Assembly (NCBI RefSeq): GCF_000718165.1
Contig: NZ_JOEY01000030.1
Location: forward strand, 62,001-126,000
DNA length: 64,000 nucleotides
Direction of reading: 5' to 3'
DNA from: Streptomyces fulvoviolaceus
GTDB lineage: Bacteria; Actinomycetota; Actinomycetes; Streptomycetales; Streptomycetaceae
Shown here: positions 8,281 through 17,522 of the stretch, one piece after another
Position numbering within the stretch: position 1 is the first letter of the stretch
Layout of the letters: each line of letters opens with the position of its first letter
Notes under the pieces: model-generated
Told to the model about the DNA's origin: nothing
Database searches by the model: none
What the model saw: the letters and a program-made list of their open reading frames with translations, nothing else
Program-made: the position numbers and the translations under genes

Positions 8281-8301
8281 TTATTTCCTGACAGGAAATA
8301 A
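8281..8301. promoter_or_regulatory. AT-rich perfect dyad upstream of moaA
   Basis: TTATTTCCT and AGGAAATAA are perfect 9-bp inverted arms around GAC. Such an AT-rich palindrome is rare in this GC-rich DNA and looks like a repressor operator. It is 177 bp upstream of the moaA start. The regulator is not identifiable here. Confidence 0.5.
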
Positions 8302-8500
8302 CGAGGAATATTGGCGTGGTTTACGACGGGACTTGGTGCCCCAGCCGGAACCGTGACCGTCACCTCACGGGGCAGCCTGCGCCCGCGGACTGAGGGATGA
8401 GAGGCCTCCGCCGGACCGCTTCCATCCGCTCACGTGCTTCGCCTGCGACGCCACAGTGAAAATAGGTGTCAACTTCCCAATCTGTGAAGGGCGCTGCGGT

Positions 8501-8595
8501 GACCCCGTCGATGAGATCGAGTTGGTGCTGGACGTCGAGGTGGTTGGTGGGTTCGTCGAGGAGGAGTTCGCGGGGATCCCGAGCAAGGGTTCCGG
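8501..8595 (-). pseudogene. ABC transporter ATPase fragment (Walker B region)
   Basis: The minus strand reads LARDPRELLLDEPTNHLDV then HQLDLI, the Walker B and D-loop region of an iron/siderophore-type (FecE-like) ABC ATPase. No Walker A or signature motif is present on either side, so only about 30 codons survive. Confidence 0.7.
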
Positions 8596-8596
8596 C

Positions 8597-9036
8597 GAAC
8601 TCGGCGCGAGTCTCGGTATCCCCGGCATCACCGCCCACCGCGTCGTGTTCGCGGACGGTCCCGTCGACGGTCGGCTCGTCCTCGTACGCGGTGTCCTCGG
8701 TGGCATCGGCTCCCCAGGAGCCCAGCTCAGCCGCTGGGGCGGCGCCACCGTGATCGGTACCGTCCGCCGCGGCGGCGACCTGGACCACGTCGACCCGGCC
8801 ATCGTCTCCCGCGCCGAGGCCCTGACACCGATGACCCGGTGGCGGCGATCCTCGGCAACGCGGTCACCGCACTCGACGCCGTCATCGCCGCCTGCGGAAC
8901 CCACGGCGCCCGTACCCAACTCCCTTTCTGGCCCCTGCTGTTCAACAACGTCACCGTGCTTCTACAGTCGGTCCCACAGGGCTCAGAGAGCGCGGAAAAC
9001 CGCGCGCTCGGCGCCTCTCCCCGCCGGTCGGCGTAG
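8597..9036 (+). pseudogene. zinc-type quinone oxidoreductase/alcohol dehydrogenase remnant
   Basis: The first frame reads LGIPGITAHRVVFADGPVDG, then VLVRGVLGGIGSPGAQLSRW and GGATVIGTVRR. This is the Rossmann region of an MDR-family quinone reductase. The reading frame then shifts near 8835, and the second frame continues ALDAVIAACGT, then QLPFWPLLFNNVTVLL, the expected later part. The N-terminal third is missing and the C terminus is lost. It abuts the ABC ATPase scrap on the opposite strand. Confidence 0.75.
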
Positions 9037-9039
9037 ACA

Positions 9040-9972
9040 TCAAGCCCCGTGGTGGCCTCGCGCCGAGAGAATTGGCGTGCGTTCGGGGCGCGTTGGAGCG
9101 GGTACCGATGTCGGGGTGGCAGGTTGCCGGGTGGTGTGGTGGCGGCGCCAGCCGGCACGGGCCTGGGGCAGGTAGCGGGCGTCGTGCGGGAGGAGGGCCG
9201 CCAGGAGGCGTATCAGCCGGCGGAAGACCGCGAAGAGCGCGGCGTCGCGTGTGGTCCACGTCAGGCACATGCGGTCCCGGATGACGGGGGGCAGAGTTGC
9301 GGCGGCTACCCAGACCTCAAGGCGGCCGAGCCGGCGGCCGACCGGCCGCCAGAGGCGGTCCGGCAGCCAGCGCAGTGGGGACGGGCTGTCGACCAACAGG
9401 GAACGGATGGCCTCCGCGCCTGCTTCCACATGCGTGAGGTCCCCGTCGACGACACGGTTCAGGTAGGCGCTGAACTCGGTCCAGTCCTTGGGGACTTCAC
9501 GCAGTCCCATGCCGTAGCGGCGGAACCATCCCAGCGCCTCCGCGTACAACTCGAACTTCTCGACGGCGGTCAGAGGTCGGCCGAAGAACTGCGCGGACAC
9601 AACCTGGCTGTGGATGAATGTGGCATGGGCCCACACGAACGGTGCTGGGTTGAGGGCGTGGAAGGGTTGGCCGTTGCCGTCAGTGCCTCGGATGCCGGTG
9701 TGGTAGTCGCGCACGGTGTGCGCGACGGTCTCGGCGTCGGCACCGTAGACGCTGGCGAGGATGGGGTCGGACGAGCGGAGCAGCCGGTTCCACGGGTCCT
9801 TGAACGCCACGGATTGATGGATGAGAGCCGACCCGATGGCGGGGTGCATCGCCTGGAGCAGGCCGGTGTGGCCCAGTAGCAGCAGGCTGCGTACGTCGCC
9901 GAGGAGCCGCCAGGTGTGGCTGCCAGGGCCAGGTGCTGTGGGTGGGGTTGGCTGGGAGGCGGCGGTGTTCAT
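9040..9972 (-). CDS. DUF2236-family oxygenase (MpaB-like)
   Basis: The 310-residue protein belongs to the DUF2236 family of haem-containing or related oxygenases. Known members include the rubber oxygenase Lcp and MpaB', which cleaves a farnesyl chain. Family features are GDVRSLLLLGHTGLLQAMHP, VWAHATFIHSQVV near residue 115, and EKFELYAEALGWFRRYGM. No signal peptide is seen, so it is probably cytoplasmic. Its ATG overlaps the stop of the FadB-like gene (ATGA at 9969-9972), so it is the last gene of a four-gene beta-oxidation operon. Cleavage of an isoprenoid-like C=C bond feeding that pathway is a reasonable inference. The C-terminal 30 residues are low-complexity. Confidence 0.8.
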   Translation of the reverse strand: MNTAASQPTPPTAPGPGSHTWRLLGDVRSLLLLGHTGLLQAMHPAIGSALIHQSVAFKDPWNRLLRSSDPILASVYGADAETVAHTVRDYHTGIRGTDGNGQPFHALNPAPFVWAHATFIHSQVVSAQFFGRPLTAVEKFELYAEALGWFRRYGMGLREVPKDWTEFSAYLNRVVDGDLTHVEAGAEAIRSLLVDSPSPLRWLPDRLWRPVGRRLGRLEVWVAAATLPPVIRDRMCLTWTTRDAALFAVFRRLIRLLAALLPHDARYLPQARAGWRRHHTTRQPATPTSVPAPTRPERTPILSARGHHGA

Positions 9973-12170
9973 TGCAGGCTCCCGTTGGTGCGTGCGAGGT
10001 CCAGCAGAGATGCCGGGGGCAGGAAGCGGTCCCCGTAGGCACGGGCGAGCTCGGTGGCGCGGGCCACGAAGCCGGGGACACCGCTGGCGTACTGGTTGAT
10101 GTACTGCACGACACCGCCGGTCCAGGCGGGGAAGCCGATGCCGAGGATGGAGCCGACGTTGGCTTCGGCGACGGAGCGGAGTACGCCTTCGTCCAGGCAA
10201 CGGACGGTGTCGAGGGCCTCGGCGAAGAGCATGCGTTCGCTCAGGTCGTTGAGCGGGGGCCGGGTGCACGCGGGTTCGAAGGCCTCGTCCAGTCCGGGCC
10301 AAAGGCGGGTGCGGCGTCCGTCCGTGTAGTCGTAGAAACCGGCACCGCCGGAGCGGCCGGTGCGTCCGTACTGGTCGATGAGGCGGTCGATGACCTCTTC
10401 GGCCGGGTGCTCGACCCAGGTTCCGCCCGTCTCTTCGACGCCGCGCCGCGTCTCGACGCGTATCTTGCGGGGCAGCGTGAGCGTCAGTTCATCCATGAGC
10501 GCCAAGGCTCCGACCGGGTAGCCGGCCTGGGTGGCGGCCTGTTCGACCGACGCCGCGGGGATGCCCTCGCCGACCATCGCGACGGCCTCGTCCAGGAAAC
10601 GGCCGATGACCCGGCTGGTGAAGAACCCACGGCTGTCGTTGACGACGATGGGTGTCTTGCGGATCTGCTGCGCGAAGTCGATCGCGCGGGCCAGGGCGGT
10701 GTCGCTGGTCTTGTCTCCCACGACGATCTCGAGGAGCGGCATCCTGTCCACCGGTGAGAAGAAGTGCAGTCCGATGAAGTCCTCGGCCCGGCGCACTCCT
10801 TCCGCGAGGAGCGTGATGGGCAGGGTGGAGGTGTTGGATCCGAGCAAGGCGTTCGGAGCGACGATCTGCTCGACCTCCGCGAAGACGGCCTTCTTCAGCT
10901 CCGGGCTCTCGAAGACTGCCTCGACGACGAGGTCCGCGCCTGCGAGGTCGGCGGCATCGGCTGTGGGGGTGATCCGGGCCAGTAGCGCGTCGGCCTTCTC
11001 CTGCGTGGTCCGGCCCTTTTCGAGGGCTTTGGCCATCAGCCGCTCGGAGTAGGCCTTGCCGGAGGCGGCTGCCTCCGGTGTCACGTCCTTGAGGACGACG
11101 TCGATGCCGGCGCGGGCACAGGCGTAGGCGATGCCGGCGCCCATCATGCCGGCGCCGATGACGGCGGCCTTGCGAACGGTCGCCCGTGGGACGTCCTGGG
11201 GACGGTTGACGCCCTTGGCGATGGCCTGTGTGTCGAAGAAGAGGGCCTTGATCATGTTCGCGGAGGTCTGGCCGCACACCAGGTCGGTGCAGTACCGCGT
11301 CTCGATCGCGAAGGCTGAGACGAGGTCCACCTGAGCGCCTTCGACGGCGGCGGCCAGGATGTGTTTGGGCGCGGGCATCGGCGCGCCCTTGAGCTGCTTC
11401 CGCAGCGTGGCCGGGAAGGCGGGCAGGTTTGCCGCGAAGGAGGCCTGGGCCGGGGTTCCACCAGGGATGCGGAACCCGGGGCGGTCCCACGGTTGTGCCG
11501 CGTCCGGGTTCTGCTCGATCCATGCCTTCGCACGAGTGAGGAGTTCCTCGGGCGACGCGGCGATCTCGTCGACGAGGCCGAGCCGGAGCGCGTCGGCGGG
11601 TGCGTGGCGCGTACCCGTCAGCAGCACCTGCTGCAACGCTGCGGTGATACCGAGCATGCGAACGGTGCGGGTGACGCCACCGGCTCCCGGCAGCAGGCCG
11701 AGCGTCACCTCCGGCAGTCCCACGGACGTACCGGGAGCGTCGAGGGCGATCCGGTGGTGGCAGGCCAGGGCGATCTCGAAGCCTCCGCCGAGGGCGGCGC
11801 CGTTGATCGCGGCGACGACCGGTTTGCCCAGCGTCTCCAGGCGCCGCATCAGTGCCTTGCAGTGGTCCAGGAGGCCGGCGATCCTCGCGGCGTCGGCGCG
11901 GGTCGCGGCCATGAGCATGGCCAGATCCCCGCCGGCGAAGAACGTCGGCTTCGCCGATGCCACGATCACGCCGGTGATGCGCTCGCGTTCGTCTTCCAGC
12001 CAGTCGACCGCGGTCCCGAACGAGCGGACGAACGCCTCGTTCATGGTGTTCGCGCTCTGGCCGGGGTCGTCGAGGGTCAGGACGGCGACCCCGTCGGCAT
12101 CGATCCGGCGGTGGATCGTGTCGGGCAGGGCCGTGGATGCGGTCGTGGAGGAAGGTGTCGGCTCAGTCAT
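9969..12170 (-). CDS. FadB-like enoyl-CoA hydratase/3-hydroxyacyl-CoA dehydrogenase fusion
   Basis: The 733-residue protein does two beta-oxidation steps. The crotonase domain (about 15-210) has NGAALGGGFEIAL for the oxyanion hole and GLPEVTLGLLPGAGG, with the first catalytic Glu at 154. The dehydrogenase part starts with the NAD fold VIGAGMMGAGIAYACARAG near residue 340. It has LHFFSPVDRMPLLEIV with the catalytic His, and a C-terminal dimerisation domain. I use the ATG at 12170, after AAGGGA; an upstream start would add nine residues. Thiolase and acyl-CoA dehydrogenase genes precede it on the same strand. It overlaps the DUF2236 gene. Confidence 0.93.
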   Translation of the reverse strand: MTEPTPSSTTASTALPDTIHRRIDADGVAVLTLDDPGQSANTMNEAFVRSFGTAVDWLEDERERITGVIVASAKPTFFAGGDLAMLMAATRADAARIAGLLDHCKALMRRLETLGKPVVAAINGAALGGGFEIALACHHRIALDAPGTSVGLPEVTLGLLPGAGGVTRTVRMLGITAALQQVLLTGTRHAPADALRLGLVDEIAASPEELLTRAKAWIEQNPDAAQPWDRPGFRIPGGTPAQASFAANLPAFPATLRKQLKGAPMPAPKHILAAAVEGAQVDLVSAFAIETRYCTDLVCGQTSANMIKALFFDTQAIAKGVNRPQDVPRATVRKAAVIGAGMMGAGIAYACARAGIDVVLKDVTPEAAASGKAYSERLMAKALEKGRTTQEKADALLARITPTADAADLAGADLVVEAVFESPELKKAVFAEVEQIVAPNALLGSNTSTLPITLLAEGVRRAEDFIGLHFFSPVDRMPLLEIVVGDKTSDTALARAIDFAQQIRKTPIVVNDSRGFFTSRVIGRFLDEAVAMVGEGIPAASVEQAATQAGYPVGALALMDELTLTLPRKIRVETRRGVEETGGTWVEHPAEEVIDRLIDQYGRTGRSGGAGFYDYTDGRRTRLWPGLDEAFEPACTRPPLNDLSERMLFAEALDTVRCLDEGVLRSVAEANVGSILGIGFPAWTGGVVQYINQYASGVPGFVARATELARAYGDRFLPPASLLDLARTNGSLQ

Positions 12171-12286
12171 CGGGGTCCCTTGGTGTGGCGGACCCATTCC
12201 GGGTCCTCGGTCTGCTCGGTGATATGGGCCGCGCGTTGGGGCGGCATGCCGGAGGGGGCTGGTACGACGGAGCGGCGTCAGAGGCG

Positions 12287-13501
12287 TCAGAGGCGTTCGA
12301 TGACGGTGGCGACGCCCATCCCCCCGCCCACGCAGAGCGTCACCAGCGCCCGTTGCTCACCGCGCCGCTCCAGCTCGTCCACGACCGTGCCGATGAGCAT
12401 GGCGCCGGTGGCGCCCAGCGGGTGGCCCATCGCGATGGCTCCGCCGTTGACGTTGACCTTCTCCAGGGGCAGCTTCAGGTCGCGTACGTATTTGAGGACG
12501 ACGGCGGCGAACGCCTCGTTGATCTCGAACAGGTCGATGTCGTCGACGGTCAGCCCCGCGGTGGCCAGCACCTTGCGGGTGGCAGGTGTCGGACCGGTCA
12601 GCATGATCGTCGAGTCGGCCCCGCTGATCGCGGTCGCGACGATCCGGGCCCGTGGCTGGAGGCCGAGTTCGGCACCGACGCTTTCGTCGCCGATGAGGAC
12701 GAGGGAGGCCCCGTCGACGATGCCTGATGAGTTCCCGGGGGTGTGGACGTGGTCGATCCGCTCGACCCAGTGGTACTTCTGCAGCGCGACGGCGTCGAAC
12801 CCGGCCGCCTCGCCCGCTGTGGCGAACGACGGCCGCAAGGTGCCGAGGCGTTCCGGCGTGGTGTCGGGGCGCAGGTGCTCGTCACGGTCGAGGACCAGCA
12901 GGCCGTTGCGGTCCCGGACGGGCACCACGGACCGGTCGAACAGGCCGCCCAGCCATGCCTTGGCGGCGCGTTCCTGGGACTGCGCGGCGTACCCGTCGAC
13001 GTCGTCGCGGGTGAATCCCTCGATGGTGGCGATGAGGTCGGCACTGACGCCCTGGGGCACGAAGTGCGTGTCGTAGTTCGTCTCGGGGTCCATCGCCCAC
13101 GCTCCGCCGTCGGAGCTCATCGGCACCCGGGACATCGACTCGACGCCGCCGGCGATCACCAGGCGTTCCCAGCCGGAACGTACCTTCTGCGCGGCGAGGT
13201 TGACCGCTTCAAGGCCGCTGGCGCAGAAGCGGTTGAGCTGCACGCCGCCGGTGTGGTCCGGCAGTCCGGCCGCCAGTGCCGCAGTCTTGGCGATGTCGGA
13301 TCCCTGGTCGCCGACGGGGGTGACCACACCCAGGACCACATCCTCGATGAACTCGGGGTCAAGGCCGGGGTTGCGTTCGCGCAGGGCGTCGATGAGGCCG
13401 ACGACGAGCGACACGGGCTTGACCGTGTGGAGGGAGCCGTCGGCCTTGCCGCGCCCGCGTGGGGTGCGGACGGCGTCGTAGATGAAAGCGTCAGCGGTCA
13501 C
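12287..13501 (-). CDS. acetyl-CoA C-acyltransferase (thiolase), FadA-like
   Basis: The 404-residue degradative thiolase cleaves 3-ketoacyl-CoA to acetyl-CoA or propionyl-CoA plus a shortened acyl-CoA. The acyl-enzyme cysteine is Cys93 in [11 protein letters not shown]. The second site is [16 protein letters not shown] with the catalytic His, and the C-terminal site is [11 protein letters not shown]. It lies between the acyl-CoA dehydrogenase and FadB genes of the same operon, with 54-bp and 116-bp gaps. Confidence 0.93.
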   Translation of the reverse strand: MTADAFIYDAVRTPRGRGKADGSLHTVKPVSLVVGLIDALRERNPGLDPEFIEDVVLGVVTPVGDQGSDIAKTAALAAGLPDHTGGVQLNRFCASGLEAVNLAAQKVRSGWERLVIAGGVESMSRVPMSSDGGAWAMDPETNYDTHFVPQGVSADLIATIEGFTRDDVDGYAAQSQERAAKAWLGGLFDRSVVPVRDRNGLLVLDRDEHLRPDTTPERLGTLRPSFATAGEAAGFDAVALQKYHWVERIDHVHTPGNSSGIVDGASLVLIGDESVGAELGLQPRARIVATAISGADSTIMLTGPTPATRKVLATAGLTVDDIDLFEINEAFAAVVLKYVRDLKLPLEKVNVNGGAIAMGHPLGATGAMLIGTVVDELERRGEQRALVTLCVGGGMGVATVIERL

Positions 13502-13555
13502 AGGTGTTCCTCTCGAGGTGCTGAGCGACCGAGCAGGAGCAGGTGCGGGCCCGCG

Positions 13556-14728
13556 TCACAGGCTGCGGGCGATGAGGTCCTTCATGACCTCGTTGGCACC
13601 GGCGTAGATCTTCTGGATCCGGCTGTCGACGAACATCCGGGCGATGGGGTATTCGGTCATGTAGCCGTAGCCGCCGAACAGTTGCAGGCAGGAGTCGACG
13701 ACGCGGCACTGCTGCTCGGACGTCCAGGACTTGGCCATCGCGGCGGTCGTGGCATCGAGTTCGCCGCGGACGTGCCGGGCGACGCAGGCGTCGACGAAGG
13801 CGCGGGCGACGGCGACGGTGGTGGCGGCCTCGGCGAGGGTGAACCGGGTGCTCTGCAGGTCGAAGAGGGTGCCACCGAAAGCCTGGCGCTGCTTGGTGTA
13901 GGCCACCGTCGCCTCGACCGCGGCCTCCATCATTCCCATCGCGGCCGTGGCCACGATGAGTCTCTCGTGCGGTAGTTGCCGCATGAGCTGGGCAAAGCCA
14001 CTTCCCGGGGTACCTCCCAGCAGATTCCGGGCGGGCACGCGCAGGCCGTCGAAGAACAACTCGGCGGTGTCCTGGCCCTTCTGCCCGATCTTCTTCAGAA
14101 CCTGACCGCGCCGGAACCCGGCAGGGCCGTCGTCGACCTCGGCGACGAGCAGCGAGATCCCGCGGGCGCCTGCGCCCGGATCCGTGACGGCGGCGATGAT
14201 GAGGAGATCGCAGGTGGCGCCGTTGGAGATGAACGTCTTCGCTCCCGTGACGACGTACTCGTCGCCGTCACGGACGGCACGGGTGCGGATGTTCTTGAGG
14301 TCGGAGCCGGTGGCGGGTTCCGTCATGGCGATCGCACCGATCCACTCACCGCTGGCCAGTTTGGGAATCCAGGCCAGGCGCTGTTCGTGTGTGGCGTAGT
14401 GCAGGAGGTAGTGCGGGACGATCCCGGTGTCCACGCCGAGTTGCAGGGCGCTCTCGCCCGCCCGGGTCTGCTCCTCGAACAGCACGGCCTCGTGCTCGAA
14501 GGTTCCTCCCCCGCCGCCGTACTCGGTGGGAACCGACATACACAGCAGGCCGAGTTCGCCGGCACGTCGGTACATCTCCCGGTCGGGGCGGCCCTGTTGT
14601 TCGAAGCGCTCCTCGTGCGGCATGACGACTGTCTCGAAGAACGTACGCGCCAGGGCGCGGAGATCCGCGAGTTCGGCACGGTCCGCATGCCCGGCAACGG
14701 GCCGAGGGGGCGTCTGGGGCATTGCCAT
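13556..14728 (-). CDS. acyl-CoA dehydrogenase
   Basis: The 390-residue FAD enzyme does the first beta-oxidation step. Signatures are IAMTEPATGSDLKNIRT near residue 135, KTFISNGATCDLLI, and the C-terminal FGGYGYMTEYPIARMFVD. The catalytic Glu position is in GANEVMKDLI. I chose the ATG at 14728 because GGGAG lies 8 nt upstream; other ATGs upstream lack a ribosome site. It is first in an operon of dehydrogenase, thiolase, FadB and DUF2236 oxygenase. The dyad operator at 14822-14842 is 94 bp upstream. Confidence 0.93.
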   Translation of the reverse strand: MAMPQTPPRPVAGHADRAELADLRALARTFFETVVMPHEERFEQQGRPDREMYRRAGELGLLCMSVPTEYGGGGGTFEHEAVLFEEQTRAGESALQLGVDTGIVPHYLLHYATHEQRLAWIPKLASGEWIGAIAMTEPATGSDLKNIRTRAVRDGDEYVVTGAKTFISNGATCDLLIIAAVTDPGAGARGISLLVAEVDDGPAGFRRGQVLKKIGQKGQDTAELFFDGLRVPARNLLGGTPGSGFAQLMRQLPHERLIVATAAMGMMEAAVEATVAYTKQRQAFGGTLFDLQSTRFTLAEAATTVAVARAFVDACVARHVRGELDATTAAMAKSWTSEQQCRVVDSCLQLFGGYGYMTEYPIARMFVDSRIQKIYAGANEVMKDLIARSL

Positions 14729-14821
14729 ACCCGTAACTCCCATGTGTGTGGTGGTTATGTGACGACGCGTCAATACCCCTTCCGGACATCGTTCCGCGGT
14801 CGACAGCAGTACCGTCCAGCA

Positions 14822-14842
14822 CTATTGGCGCACTGTCAATAG
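14822..14842. promoter_or_regulatory. cluster I operator, site 1
   Basis: CTATTGGCG and TGTCAATAG are arms around a 3-bp spacer. They match the consensus CTATTGRCG-N3-CGYCAATAG at all but one arm base. The site lies in the divergent promoter of the acyl-CoA dehydrogenase operon and the crotonase gene. Confidence 0.75.
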
Positions 14843-14854
14843 AGTGGGACAGCA

Positions 14855-14875
14855 TTATTGTCTGGTCGCCAATAG
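14855..14875. promoter_or_regulatory. cluster I operator, site 2
   Basis: TTATTGTCT and CGCCAATAG around a 3-bp spacer. The right arm is perfect and the left arm has three mismatches. It directly precedes the crotonase start region. Confidence 0.65.
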
Positions 14876-14894
14876 GATGATTAACCTGCCGTCC

Positions 14895-15776
14895 ATGACT
14901 CCAGAGCCGAGCCCGTCCCACAGATGCCACTCCTCGTCCGACGACGACGCGGAATCGTCCACACCCGGTATCGCCGACGTCGGCGAACGCGTCCTGACCG
15001 CGCTGTCCGACGGCGTCCTCACCGTCGAACTGGCCTCGCCCGAACGCCTCAACGCCATCGACCTCGCCACGGCGCGGGCGCGGCGTGCAGCCGCGCGCGG
15101 CGCCCACGATTCCGGTGTGCGCTGCGTTCTGCTCACCTCGCAGGACCCGGACTTCTGCGTGGGCGGCGACGCCCGAACATTCGCTGCGGCAACGGATCCG
15201 GCCGCTACGGTGCGTGCCGTGGCCCGCGCCTTCCACGAAGCCGTATGGCTGCTGGCCACCGCGCCCGCCCCGCTCGTCACGGCCGTGCAGGGCTGGTCGG
15301 CGGGCGCCGGGATGGCACTCGGGCTACGCGCCGACGTCGTGGTCGGGGCGGCGGGCGCCCGATGGCGTTCGGCCTATACGGGGATCGGGCTGTCACCCGA
15401 CGGCGGGCTCACCGAGTTGCTGCCACGCGTGCTCGGGCCCAGCCGAGCGGCCGAACTCATCCTCACCAACCGCGTGATCGACGCCCCGCAGGCACTGGAA
15501 TGGGGACTCGTGGGCCGAATCGCAACCGACTCGGACTGCCGGGCCGAGGCGGCGGACGTGGCCCGGGAACTGGCACACGGCAGCGCGACGGCACATGTGA
15601 CAGTGCGGCGGCTGCTCGGCCGGGGAAGGCTGGAGGAGTTGCGCGCTGCGCTGGATGCGGAGGAGCGTTCCATCGCCGAGTGCGCGGGGTCGGCGGACGG
15701 GCTGGAAGGCATACGTTCATTCGCCGCCCGCAGTGTGCCCGCGTTCACGGGCGCTCAGGCGCATCGGGCCGGATGA
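14895..15776 (+). CDS. crotonase-family enoyl-CoA hydratase/isomerase without the usual glutamates
   Basis: The 293-residue protein has the crotonase fold with oxyanion-hole stretches DPDFCVGGDARTF and QGWSAGAGMALGLRADVV. At the catalytic helix it reads YTGIGLSPDGGLTELLPR. The PDGG pattern replaces the two glutamates of classical hydratases, as in isomerases of the PaaG type, where an Asp acts. So a double-bond isomerase or another crotonase reaction is more likely than simple hydration. The start is uncertain: ATGs at 14877 and 14895 both lack a clear ribosome site and adjoin operator site 2. It diverges from the acyl-CoA dehydrogenase operon. Confidence 0.82.
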   Translation: MTPEPSPSHRCHSSSDDDAESSTPGIADVGERVLTALSDGVLTVELASPERLNAIDLATARARRAAARGAHDSGVRCVLLTSQDPDFCVGGDARTFAAATDPAATVRAVARAFHEAVWLLATAPAPLVTAVQGWSAGAGMALGLRADVVVGAAGARWRSAYTGIGLSPDGGLTELLPRVLGPSRAAELILTNRVIDAPQALEWGLVGRIATDSDCRAEAADVARELAHGSATAHVTVRRLLGRGRLEELRAALDAEERSIAECAGSADGLEGIRSFAARSVPAFTGAQAHRAG

Positions 15777-15790
15777 CCGTGTCTCACGGT

Positions 15791-15824
15791 TCCGTCGCGC
15801 CCGACGTCTGACGGACGCGACGGA
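15791..15824. terminator. hairpin between convergent crotonase and monooxygenase genes
   Basis: TCCGTCGCG (15791-15799) and CGCGACGGA (15816-15824) form a perfect 9-bp stem with a 16-nt loop. The 87-bp gap between two convergent genes makes a bidirectional terminator likely. Confidence 0.55.
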
Positions 15825-15863
15825 GACCTGCCTTCCTACAGACGGCGTGTTCCGGGCCGGCCG

Positions 15864-17378
15864 CTACGAGGCCGCAGCGCCCGCGCGTCGGCGAGGCTTC
15901 GCCGCGGGTGCGGGCGCCGAGCGGTTCACGGGCGCGGTGACGAGGTAGTCCGCCGGGTCCAGACGCGCTGTGCGGCGGCGGTACTCCCCCGCCATGCCGG
16001 GCCAGTTGGTCACGGTCCGACCGCCGCTGGTGCGGTACCAGCTCTCACAGCCGCTCCACACCATGCCTCCCAGGCGCGTCTGCAGTTCCCGGTCGAAGTC
16101 GCCCTCAACCTCTTCGCGTACCTCCAGCGTTCCCCCTCGCATGGCGGACAGCAGGCGTACGGCCTGCACGATGTAGCGGGCCTGAGCCTCGTGGAAGTAA
16201 ACGACGGACGTGCTTCCCGTGTTGGTGTTGGGTCCGTAGACGAGGAAGAGGTTAGGGAAGTCCGGCACCGTCATGCCGAGGTAGGCGTGGGCGCCGTCTT
16301 TCCAGTACTCGGCCAGCTGTGTCCCGCCGCGGCCGGTCACCGTCATCGGGACGAGGAATTCGGTGGCCGCGAATCCCGTGCCGAAGACAAGCACGTCGGC
16401 GAGGTGTTCGACGCCGTCGGCGGTGACGATGCCGGACGGTGTGACGCGTTCGACTGGGTCGGTGACGACGTCCACGGTGCTGCGCTCCAACGCCGGATAC
16501 CAGCGGCTGGTGAACAACACCCGCTTGCAGCCCATGTCGTAATCAGGTGTCACCTTCTCCCGCAGGGCGCGGTCGCGAACCTGCAGGCGTCGCTGGCCCG
16601 TCGAGACTGCCGTGAACAGCGCGCCCGCGATCGAGTTGCCGGTGACCGCGAGGCTCATCGCCGAGGTGACGGCCCACGTCGCCGCGCGGCCGGCCTTCAG
16701 GGTGGCCGGGACAGCGCGGCCGACCAGCCGCTTGACGGACCCGTAGCGGCGGTTGGGCTTGGGCAGCGTCCAAGGGGCCGATCGCTGGAAGACAGTGACC
16801 TGGGCGGCCCGTTCGGCGATCGCGGGAACGATCTGGATGGCACTGGCGCCCGTTCCGACGACCGCCACCCGGCGGCCGTCCAGATCCACGGTCTCGTCCC
16901 ACTCCGCGGAGTGGAAACTCGCGCCGCCGAACGACCCGAGGCCGTCGATCTGCGGCGTGACAGGTCGTGCCAACTGACCCACGGCGCTGACCAGCACGTC
17001 ACATTCGAGACGGTCGCCCGAGGCGGTTTCGACCGACCACGTCTGGGTGTCCTCGTCGAACGTCGCCGCCGTCACTTCGGTGCGCAGCCGGAGGTGCGGC
17101 CGCAGTCCAAACCGCTCGACGATGTCTTCCAAGTAGCTCTGGATCTCGGCCCGGGGCGGGAACCGGCACGACCAGTCGGGGTTGAGTGCGAACGAGAACG
17201 AGTACAGGACAGCCGGGATGTCGCAGGCGCAGTCGGGATAGTCGTTGTCGCGCCAGACACCTCCGACGCGGTCTCCCTTGTCGAGCACGGTGAGATGCTC
17301 GACGCCGGCCTGCAACAGGCCGATGCCTACGGCGATTCCGCCGAAGCCTGCGCCAATGACGATGACACGTGGGGACAT
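15864..17378 (-). CDS. flavin-containing (Baeyer-Villiger type) monooxygenase
   Basis: The 504-residue enzyme has the FAD motif GAGFGG (residues 9-14) and the NADPH motif GTGASA (175-180). Between them lies the Baeyer-Villiger fingerprint FxGxxxHxxxW, with Phe150, Gly152, His156 and Trp160, followed by Asp161. It should insert oxygen next to a ketone, or oxidise a related carbonyl, using NADPH and O2. I chose the ATG at 17378 because GGGAGG lies 6 nt before it. A perfect copy of the cluster I operator lies 124 bp upstream. A ketone-cleaving step in isoprenoid or sterol breakdown would fit. Confidence 0.9.
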   Translation of the reverse strand: MSPRVIVIGAGFGGIAVGIGLLQAGVEHLTVLDKGDRVGGVWRDNDYPDCACDIPAVLYSFSFALNPDWSCRFPPRAEIQSYLEDIVERFGLRPHLRLRTEVTAATFDEDTQTWSVETASGDRLECDVLVSAVGQLARPVTPQIDGLGSFGGASFHSAEWDETVDLDGRRVAVVGTGASAIQIVPAIAERAAQVTVFQRSAPWTLPKPNRRYGSVKRLVGRAVPATLKAGRAATWAVTSAMSLAVTGNSIAGALFTAVSTGQRRLQVRDRALREKVTPDYDMGCKRVLFTSRWYPALERSTVDVVTDPVERVTPSGIVTADGVEHLADVLVFGTGFAATEFLVPMTVTGRGGTQLAEYWKDGAHAYLGMTVPDFPNLFLVYGPNTNTGSTSVVYFHEAQARYIVQAVRLLSAMRGGTLEVREEVEGDFDRELQTRLGGMVWSGCESWYRTSGGRTVTNWPGMAGEYRRRTARLDPADYLVTAPVNRSAPAPAAKPRRRAGAAAS

Positions 17379-17501
17379 TGAGAGCCTCCCTGGGGCTGAG
17401 GATTGTCTGCCGGCGGCCGGGGGCGGCCGCTTCGCGCGCCGGAGGGTTGCGGAGATGTTCGGCAAGGGCCGCGCGAGCAGGATGTGGCGGAACCTAGCAC
17501 A

Positions 17502-17522
17502 CTATTGACGGGTCGCCAATAG
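17502..17522. promoter_or_regulatory. cluster I operator, site 3 (best match)
   Basis: CTATTGACG and CGCCAATAG around GGT. This is the most symmetric copy and sits 124 bp before the monooxygenase start. Confidence 0.8.

Noticed and set aside
8105..8360. Molybdenum-cofactor riboswitch before moaA
   Set aside because: I see an AT-rich protein-type dyad, but no pattern I can assign to the known RNA motif.
11361..13076. Plus-strand frame across the FadB-like and thiolase genes
   Set aside because: Same reason: it is antisense to conserved genes and low-complexity.
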